5,481 nt of DNA from Candidatus Aminicenantota bacterium (GTDB taxonomy: Bacteria > Acidobacteriota > Aminicenantia > UBA2199), in NCBI GenBank assembly GCA_023136725.1, contig JAGLQR010000137.1, forward strand, positions 1 to 5,481, given 5' to 3'. Shown here one piece after another: positions 1 to 4,743 of the stretch. The translations under genes were made by a program, and so were the position numbers. Position 1 is the stretch's first letter. Each line of letters begins with the position of its first letter. Under the pieces are notes generated by a model. The model did not search any database. It saw only the letters and a program-made list of their open reading frames with translations, and was not told the origin of the DNA.

Positions 1-1480
1 AATCAAGAAATTCCTTTGAGTCAAGTTCTTTAACTCTGCCGGTTATATCCTCCATTTCATTAACAAAACCGAGGATCTGCTCCTTCTCATCGTTCAATGA
101 GGAAATATTGATATCAAGGGTATCACTCATTAAATCAAAAAAGAATCCGGAAGTAACGGCACCTATTGCAGCCACAACCTGCAATTGAGTAGTTCCTTCA
201 TAAATATTTGTGATCCTTGCATCACGATATAATCTTTCAATAGGGAAGTCCTTTATATAACCGACACCACCATGGATCTGAAGCGAATCATAAGCGATAC
301 TGTTTGAAAGTTCAGTACAAACAAATTTACCGAGTGGGGTAAGAAAATTAGATAAAGTTGCTGCTTTTTTAAGCTCGGGCCTTGCAATTTCCCCTCTTGC
401 AGCTCTCTTTTCATACATCTCATGCTCATCCACGGCTAGTGCTGCATTATATAGTAACAACCTGGAGGTCTCGATCTCAACTTCCATCCTGTTCAGCATC
501 TGATAAACCGCCGGGAAATTAACAATTTTCTTTCCGAACTGGATCCTCTCATTGGAATATTTCACGGCCTCTTCAAAAGCAGCCTGAGCAATACCCAGAG
601 CCTGAGCAGATGTGGCGAGCCTTGCACCATTCAGGAGGCTCATCATATATTTTATCAGTCCGAACCGTCTTTTGCCTACCAGTTCACATTCTGCCATATT
701 GTATTGGAGTTCACATGTCGGGGAGCCATGGATCCCGAGCTTCTCCTCGATCCTTCTCACTATCAGATTCTCATCCTTTTCATACAACATCATCGACAGG
801 CCCCTTCCGTCATTCTGATCTTCTTCTGTCCTTGCCAGAACCAGATGAATATCGCCCCCACCATTTGTAATAAAATGTTTAACACCATTCAGGTACCACT
901 TCCCGTCCTTTTCAATACCACGGAGTTTAACAGTTTGAAGATCACTCCCTGAATCCGGTTCCGTAAGAGACATTGCCCCGCTGACCTCACCGGAGGCAAA
1001 CTTTGGAAGGATCCTGTTCTTCTGGTCCTCAGTTCCGAATTTCTGTATAGTTACCGCGATATCCTGCAGGCCGAAAAGATTCATAAGGGAAGCATCAGCT
1101 TGAGAGATCATTTCTATGATCACGTTGTTTATCACTATCGGAAGATGCAGGCCTCCATATTTTTTTTCCAGGGTCCCGCCCATTAAGCCGGCTTCCGCAA
1201 GAACATCCATATTCTCTTTTGTCCCATCCGCCCATTCAACATCCCCATCATTAAATCTGGCTCCGCTCTTATCAACAGATTCCGCCCTCGGCCAAATGAA
1301 ATCAGATGCTATTTTCCCGGCATTATCAAGCAGCATACCATACCATTCCCATGCGTCTTCGACACTATTCAGGGATTCCGGCCCATTATCATTGAATCCA
1401 TTCTCGAGTTCTGAAATTACTTCATCGATATTTATGAATTTGAGTAAAAACTCACGGTTCTCACTAAAATAATTACCCAT
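1..1480 (-). CDS. Acyl-CoA dehydrogenase, large Bacteroidota-like form (C-terminus beyond the left edge)
   Basis: This FAD-dependent enzyme oxidises acyl-CoA to 2-enoyl-CoA, or does the reverse with reduced ETF, in the cytoplasm. The frame is open from the ATG at 1480 to the window edge, giving 493 residues. Visible landmarks in order are an N-terminal helical extension (about 1-85), GLQD (137-140), the flavin/substrate motif LTEPDSGSD (172-180), NGVKHFITNG (198-207), GSPTCEL (252-258), RIQFGK (312-317), QIHGGVGY (401-408) and RDARITNIYEGTTQLQ (419-434). In that last motif E428 is the expected catalytic base. Small family members are about 380 residues. This one has extra residues at both ends and continues past IYEGT for at least 65 residues, like the roughly 570-residue enzymes I recall from Bacteroides, so about 75 residues are probably missing. 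The ATG overlaps the etfA stop by 8 bases and has a strong AAGGAGG site, which fixes the start. The exact substrate is unknown; short-chain acyl-CoA is inferred from the ETF partner. Confidence 0.95.
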   Translation of the reverse strand, partial: MGNYFSENREFLLKFINIDEVISELENGFNDNGPESLNSVEDAWEWYGMLLDNAGKIASDFIWPRAESVDKSGARFNDGDVEWADGTKENMDVLAEAGLMGGTLEKKYGGLHLPIVINNVIIEMISQADASLMNLFGLQDIAVTIQKFGTEDQKNRILPKFASGEVSGAMSLTEPDSGSDLQTVKLRGIEKDGKWYLNGVKHFITNGGGDIHLVLARTEEDQNDGRGLSMMLYEKDENLIVRRIEEKLGIHGSPTCELQYNMAECELVGKRRFGLIKYMMSLLNGARLATSAQALGIAQAAFEEAVKYSNERIQFGKKIVNFPAVYQMLNRMEVEIETSRLLLYNAALAVDEHEMYEKRAARGEIARPELKKAATLSNFLTPLGKFVCTELSNSIAYDSLQIHGGVGYIKDFPIERLYRDARITNIYEGTTQLQVVAAIGAVTSGFFFDLMSDTLDINISSLNDEKEQILGFVNEMEDITGRVKELDSKEFLD

Positions 1481-2474
1481 TCAGGTCCTCCTTCAGATAC
1501 CTCATCATCACCGGTATTACCGTTTTCATATCCTCAACTATTCCGAAATGTGAAATATCGAATATCGGTGCTTTCGGATCGGAATTAACGGCAATGATCT
1601 TTGAGGATTCATCCATACCTGCTCTGTGCTGGATAGATCCTGATATCCCAAATGCAATATAGAGCTTTGGCCTGACAACCGCTCCCGTCTGGCCTATCTG
1701 CCGTGATTTATCTATATACCCTGAGTCAACTGCCGCCCGGCTCCCGCCCAATTCCGCACCAAGCATATCCGCCAGGTCACTGAGGAGCTTGAAATTCTCT
1801 TTTGTACCTACACCGGCTCCTCCTGCAACAATGATATCTGATTTGTTAAAATGCACTTTTTTCTCTTTTGGAAGAATTTTTAAAAAATCATTCATAAACC
1901 AGTTATCCTGAAGGGTCATTTCGAAATCTTCAGATCTGATCTCATTTTTATTCATGCTTTCCGGGACCTTCATAACGCCTTCCCTCACAGTAGACATTAC
2001 GGGCCTGGAATCTGGTGAAATGATCGTTGCAAGAATGTTCCCTCCGAATGCCGGCCTTACCTGATATAAGATTTTTCCCTTATCTTTGAAATCATCAATA
2101 TAAAGGTGAGTGCAATCAGCCGTCAGGCCGGCCTTTAATGATGAACTGATAAGCGGAGCTATTTCTCTTCCAAGGCTGGTTGCTCCGAACAGCACTATAT
2201 CCGGATCTTCGGAAAGGATCATTTTTTCGATTATATTCTTGATCGCAATTGTATGTGAATCCATAAGGCGTTTTTCACTGAATGCAATCAACCTGTTAAG
2301 GCCGGATGAGAAAAGATCGTCACTATTGACCGGAAGCTCATCTCCTGCAAACATTCCAACCACTTCTCCTCCAAATGGCTCAACCAGAGCTGAGGCTTTA
2401 GCACTGAGTTCTGCTGTTACATCTCTGAGTTTGCCTGTAACGGGATTTTTTTCGATAAAGATTGCGATCTTCAT
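1473..2474 (-). CDS. etfA: Electron transfer flavoprotein, alpha subunit
   Basis: This is the large subunit of the cytoplasmic EtfAB heterodimer, which passes electrons between acyl-CoA dehydrogenase and other carriers. It has 333 residues, a normal family length. The N-terminal ETF domain spans roughly 1-200 and includes DIVLFGATSLGREIAP (92-107) and LTADCT (117-122). The C-terminal FAD-binding domain (about 210-333) shows GGSRAAVDSGY (243-253), RQIGQTG (258-264), LYIAFGISGSIQH (271-283) and the tail motif NSDPKAPIFDISHFGIVED (297-315). These are the usual flavin contacts, so the protein looks intact. The ATG directly follows the etfB stop (TAA-ATG, no spacing), and a GGGGGAG site lies 6 bases upstream. 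Its own stop overlaps the dehydrogenase start, so the three genes are translationally coupled. Identification rests on motif recognition and on the adjacent beta subunit, and is very secure. Confidence 0.97.
   Translation of the reverse strand: MKIAIFIEKNPVTGKLRDVTAELSAKASALVEPFGGEVVGMFAGDELPVNSDDLFSSGLNRLIAFSEKRLMDSHTIAIKNIIEKMILSEDPDIVLFGATSLGREIAPLISSSLKAGLTADCTHLYIDDFKDKGKILYQVRPAFGGNILATIISPDSRPVMSTVREGVMKVPESMNKNEIRSEDFEMTLQDNWFMNDFLKILPKEKKVHFNKSDIIVAGGAGVGTKENFKLLSDLADMLGAELGGSRAAVDSGYIDKSRQIGQTGAVVRPKLYIAFGISGSIQHRAGMDESSKIIAVNSDPKAPIFDISHFGIVEDMKTVIPVMMRYLKEDLNG
1487..1493 (-). promoter_or_regulatory. Ribosome binding site of the acyl-CoA dehydrogenase gene
   Basis: On the minus strand AAGGAGG lies 6 bases before the ATG at 1480 and inside the last codons of etfA. 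It is a full match to the anti-Shine-Dalgarno core. It decides the start codon and lets the downstream gene be translated by re-initiation or independently, despite the 8-base overlap with etfA. Confidence 0.85.
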
Positions 2475-3332
2475 TTAGTTCTCCCCCGAATAATCTTTTA
2501 CTATTTCTTTAACCAAACCCATTACGCCACCTTCATTATTCTCAAACAATGTAAGATCTCCACCTTTGAGAACAATGCTCTTTATTTTATGAACTTTAGT
2601 GGGACTTCCGTTAAGTCCGCATTTATCCGGATCAAGCCCGAGGTCATCGAAGGTAAGAACAGGAATTACCCATCCGTTTTTTTCATATCTGTTTTTATTC
2701 TCATCTGAAATATCAGTCTGAAGATCAGATCTGAAATATTTAAGCATATTAAAAGAATTCGGGTATCTGGGATCATTCGCATCGGAAGTAACGGTCACAA
2801 GGAGAGGAGTCCGGGCACTTATTACTTCGGTCTGAACATCGCTGTCCTTTTCAACAACAATCATATCATCCCTGATCTCTACCAGATTTTGTACATATGA
2901 GATAATGTTGAGTCCAAGTTTTTCAGCTACCTGAGGCCCTACCTGGGCAGTATCTCCATCTATCGCCTGACGACCGGCAAGGTAAAGGTCAAATTTTCCA
3001 AGATATTTGACGGCTTCAGAAAGGACATAGGACGTTGCAAGTGTATCAGAACCGGCAAATTTACGATCAGATATTAAATAAACTTTATCCGCCCCCATAT
3101 ACAAAGAGTATTTTAGTATATCAACAGCTTTCGGCGGACCCATTGTGATGACTGTTACTTCTGCTCCTGTCAGGCTTTTTATCTCAAGAGCCATTTCAAG
3201 TGCATTCAGGTCCTCCGGATTAAATATTGCAGGCAGTGCCGCCCTGTTAACTGTACCATCCTCTTTCATCGAATCCCCGGTGACATTCGCCGTATCGGGT
3301 ACCTGCTTTACCATAACAATGATTTTTTTCAT
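2475..3332 (-). CDS. etfB: Electron transfer flavoprotein, beta subunit (bifurcation-type motif)
   Basis: This is the small subunit of EtfAB, with 285 residues from the chosen ATG. It begins MKKIIVMVKQVPDT, the typical EtfB start, followed by NRAALPAIFNPEDLNALE (29-46), ITMGPP (62-67), GSDTLATSY (94-102), AGRQAIDGDTAQVGPQ (119-134) and VTSDANDPRYPN (180-191). The version GRQAIDGDTAQVGP is typical of ETFs that bind FAD in the beta subunit and accept NADH. Classical mitochondrial-type ETFs bind AMP there and have a different sequence (DDDCNQTGQ-like). A longer frame begins at a TTG at 3362, but that TTG has no ribosome site and sits next to a candidate -10 element. The ATG at 3332 has AGAGGT four bases upstream and matches the family start. 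It is the first gene of the etfB-etfA-dehydrogenase operon. Confidence 0.96.
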   Translation of the reverse strand: MKKIIVMVKQVPDTANVTGDSMKEDGTVNRAALPAIFNPEDLNALEMALEIKSLTGAEVTVITMGPPKAVDILKYSLYMGADKVYLISDRKFAGSDTLATSYVLSEAVKYLGKFDLYLAGRQAIDGDTAQVGPQVAEKLGLNIISYVQNLVEIRDDMIVVEKDSDVQTEVISARTPLLVTVTSDANDPRYPNSFNMLKYFRSDLQTDISDENKNRYEKNGWVIPVLTFDDLGLDPDKCGLNGSPTKVHKIKSIVLKGGDLTLFENNEGGVMGLVKEIVKDYSGEN

Positions 3333-3336
3333 ATCG

Positions 3337-3342
3337 ACCTCT
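3337..3342 (-). promoter_or_regulatory. Ribosome binding site deciding the etfB start
   Basis: AGAGGT on the minus strand sits four bases before the ATG at 3332. The upstream alternative TTG at 3362 lacks any purine-rich site, so this element supports the shorter 285-residue EtfB. Confidence 0.65.
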
Positions 3343-3362
3343 GCTACGTTTATCTTTAACAA

Positions 3363-3390
3363 TATTTACCATAATAGAAATTAAAGTCAA
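3363..3390 (-). promoter_or_regulatory. Candidate promoter of the etf operon
   Basis: On the minus strand a -35-like TTGACT (3390-3385) is followed after 16 bases by TAAATA (3368-3363). The same bases also read as TTG, 19 bases, TAAATATT, a partial match to the Bacteroidota -33/-7 pattern TTG...TAnnTTTG. Either way transcription would begin near 3355 and leave a leader of about 25 bases before the etfB ribosome site and ATG at 3332. The -10 is a weak match, so the call is tentative. Confidence 0.4.
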
Positions 3391-3426
3391 CCAGCACGCT
3401 CACATTAGCCGCCCCCGACCTCATGC

Positions 3427-3455
3427 TTGACATTTTCTTTCAGGTAAAGTATTTC
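3427..3455 (+). promoter_or_regulatory. Candidate promoter of the small plus-strand gene
   Basis: A perfect consensus -35 TTGACA (3427-3432) is followed after 17 bases by TATTTC (3450-3455), which matches the -10 consensus in only three of six bases. Its position, about 40-70 bases before the TTG start at 3495, fits a short leader. It diverges from the candidate etf promoter, with about 36 bases between the two -35 elements, so one regulator could act on both. Confidence 0.35.
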
Positions 3456-3482
3456 CTTTTTAAGAGCGATTTTATTTAAACC

Positions 3483-3488
3483 TAAGGA
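3483..3488 (+). promoter_or_regulatory. Ribosome binding site for the TTG start at 3495
   Basis: TAAGGA lies six bases before the TTG. An in-frame stop (TAA at 3483-3485) overlaps this site, so the frame cannot extend further upstream. The next in-frame ATG is 35 codons downstream. The site is therefore the main support for TTG initiation. Confidence 0.55.
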
Positions 3489-3494
3489 TTAATA

Positions 3495-3767
3495 TTGTAT
3501 AAGAACTTACTTCCGGGCAGATATCCTATAACGGTCGAAGGAGAGATCATCAAATTTTCGATCGGTAAAAAAAAATTCGGAATTTCAAAAGCCAATTTCA
3601 TGAACAACGAGGATATAATAGTCGATTGCATTTTCGACCTGAAGAAAGATGAGATCCTCTTCCCTCTTCAAAAGGGGACAGGCAACAATTTTTATCTTGG
3701 AAAATACTCCGAATATCATATCAGGATCGATTTCAACAACCTGGAAATCGTAAGAACCATTTCTTGA
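3495..3767 (+). CDS. Small protein of unknown function, TTG start
   Basis: I do not recognise this 90-residue protein. It has no signal peptide, membrane segment or cysteine cluster; its only cysteine is in VDCIFDL. The sequence alternates charged and hydrophobic residues (GEIIKFSIGKKKFGISK, then DLKKDEILFPL, then EYHIRIDFNNLEIVRTIS), which suggests a small mostly beta-strand fold. Support for real coding is a Shine-Dalgarno site, a candidate promoter, codon use like the neighbours (many ATC, GAT, AGG and GAA codons) and a fit between flanking genes without overlap. It is divergent from the etf operon and convergent with the radical SAM gene, ending 6 bases from that gene's stop. Codons 25-27 are AAA AAA AAA inside a run of nine A (3567-3575), where slippage or a sequencing error could shift the frame. 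Function cannot be inferred from sequence or context. Confidence 0.65.
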   Translation: MYKNLLPGRYPITVEGEIIKFSIGKKKFGISKANFMNNEDIIVDCIFDLKKDEILFPLQKGTGNNFYLGKYSEYHIRIDFNNLEIVRTIS

Positions 3768-3773
3768 TCTTTT

Positions 3774-4715
3774 CTATCCCGACAGAAACTTTCCAATGGG
3801 TTTATCATATATCCGGAACTGGGATATACATGCATGGCATTGATTTCTGAATTCATATTTTTCCGAGTTAATCTCTTCAGATCCGAATTTTCCAATTAAT
3901 CCATCCGGGCCGGCCTCCCTGATCAAATTGAACAATTTATTTGAATTGGTATATTTGTTTTCAACAGGTCCGGTGCCTCTGATATTTCCCAGAGCATACT
4001 TCTTAAATCCCGGAAGTGAGAATAATCCGCAGCAGGGATAGATGTTCCCGTCCCAACCGATAACCAGATCCCTGCCGGCCATCCTGCATCCGGAATTCCT
4101 GTATTTTTCACTTGAATTATCAGTATAAGGATCATCCTTCGAAACAGGGACATGGGGAATATGGTGTATCCACCTGTGATCCCTCTGTTTTCTTCTATAA
4201 TACTCAGGGAAAGATCTTTTAACATTATCAAAAAAATCAGAAACAATATTCTGATCATCATTTATCTCCCTGACTGTGAAATTAACTTCAATCCCGATCT
4301 CGATACATTCCGAAATCAGCAATGTCAATATATCAATTCCGGTAAATTTCAGATGTTCAGGATCTATACTGATCCTTAAAGAGAAATTCCCAGCCTCCCG
4401 AAGTTTTGTCAGATGTAACCTTTCTTTATCATACCAATAACCTGCAGTAAGAATTTCTGAACGAAAACCTGATCTGTCAGCAAGGCCTATTCCATAAACA
4501 AGAGACGAAAATGATTCAAATGGCTCTCCCCCTGTCCATAATATATACTTCCCGGCTGATCCGGCCAGAAAAGAATTGTTAAAAATCGAATCAAGGTCAT
4601 CAGGATGCAGCATGCCTGTGTTCCCGGGAACTGCCACTATATTACAGGTGGAACACCCCGCCTTGCACCTGTTGGTCAGGAATATAATCAGGCTGCTGTA
4701 ATTCATTCCGGTCAT
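3774..4715 (-). CDS. Radical SAM protein with reduced SPASM-like C-terminal cluster region
   Basis: This is a 313-residue cytoplasmic iron-sulfur enzyme expected to cleave S-adenosylmethionine to a 5'-deoxyadenosyl radical. The cluster motif CKAGCSTC (C17, C21, C24) follows IIFLTNR, and TGGEP (61-65) is the SAM-binding GGEP motif. SIDPEHLKF (116-124) resembles the SxDxxH strand of many peptide- and natural-product-modifying radical SAM proteins. The C-terminus has C210-x12-G223-x4-C228-C229 and then C293-x2-C296. This fits the start of a SPASM domain (Cx9-15Gx4C) but lacks the full CxxCx5CxxxC array, so one auxiliary cluster of twitch type is more likely than two. The start is the ATG at 4715; an ATG at 4706 (M4) is equally possible, because neither has a good ribosome site. 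It begins 28 bases after the gamma-glutamyltransferase stop, so the two are probably co-transcribed. The substrate is unknown. Confidence 0.88.
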   Translation of the reverse strand: MTGMNYSSLIIFLTNRCKAGCSTCNIVAVPGNTGMLHPDDLDSIFNNSFLAGSAGKYILWTGGEPFESFSSLVYGIGLADRSGFRSEILTAGYWYDKERLHLTKLREAGNFSLRISIDPEHLKFTGIDILTLLISECIEIGIEVNFTVREINDDQNIVSDFFDNVKRSFPEYYRRKQRDHRWIHHIPHVPVSKDDPYTDNSSEKYRNSGCRMAGRDLVIGWDGNIYPCCGLFSLPGFKKYALGNIRGTGPVENKYTNSNKLFNLIREAGPDGLIGKFGSEEINSEKYEFRNQCHACISQFRIYDKPIGKFLSG

Positions 4716-4743
4716 GCCGGTGTGAAACCTTGTGTAAACAGGC

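Noticed and set aside
610..952. Three overlapping plus-strand reading frames of 68 to 86 codons.
   Set aside because: They lie wholly inside the minus-strand acyl-CoA dehydrogenase, whose motifs run through this region. Their translations are rich in Ser, His, Phe and Pro, with no recognisable domain.
1116..1472. Plus-strand frame of 118 codons.
   Set aside because: It is antisense to the N-terminal part of the dehydrogenase and has low-complexity Ser/Phe/Pro content.
2110..2478. Plus-strand frame of 122 codons.
   Set aside because: It is antisense to the conserved N-terminal domain of etfA and has no ribosome site or family resemblance.
3333..3362. Ten-residue N-terminal extension of EtfB from a TTG at 3362.
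   Set aside because: It has no ribosome site, it adjoins the candidate -10 element, and the family begins at MKKIIVMVKQVPDT, which has its own site.
3145..3384. Plus-strand frame of 79 codons.
   Set aside because: It is antisense to the start of etfB and crosses its promoter region.
3423..3479. Eighteen-codon plus-strand frame (MLDIFFQVKYF...) upstream of the small gene, as a possible leader peptide.
   Set aside because: It has no ribosome site, overlaps the candidate -35/-10 elements and shows no regulatory codon run or attenuator hairpin.
3752..3764. AAGAA-CCAT-TTCTT inverted repeat at the end of the small gene, as a terminator.
   Set aside because: It has only five base pairs with a single G-C pair, and only a short T stretch follows. 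It is too weak to be an intrinsic terminator.
3923..4379. A 112-codon minus-strand frame and a 75-codon plus-strand frame.
   Set aside because: Both lie inside the radical SAM gene, whose cysteine motifs establish the true frame. They are Ile-rich shadow frames.
4708..4720. CCGG-TCATG-CCGG repeat around the radical SAM start codon, as a translation-control hairpin.
   Set aside because: The stem is four base pairs and cannot be extended. CCGG is self-complementary, so the repeat is easily found by chance.
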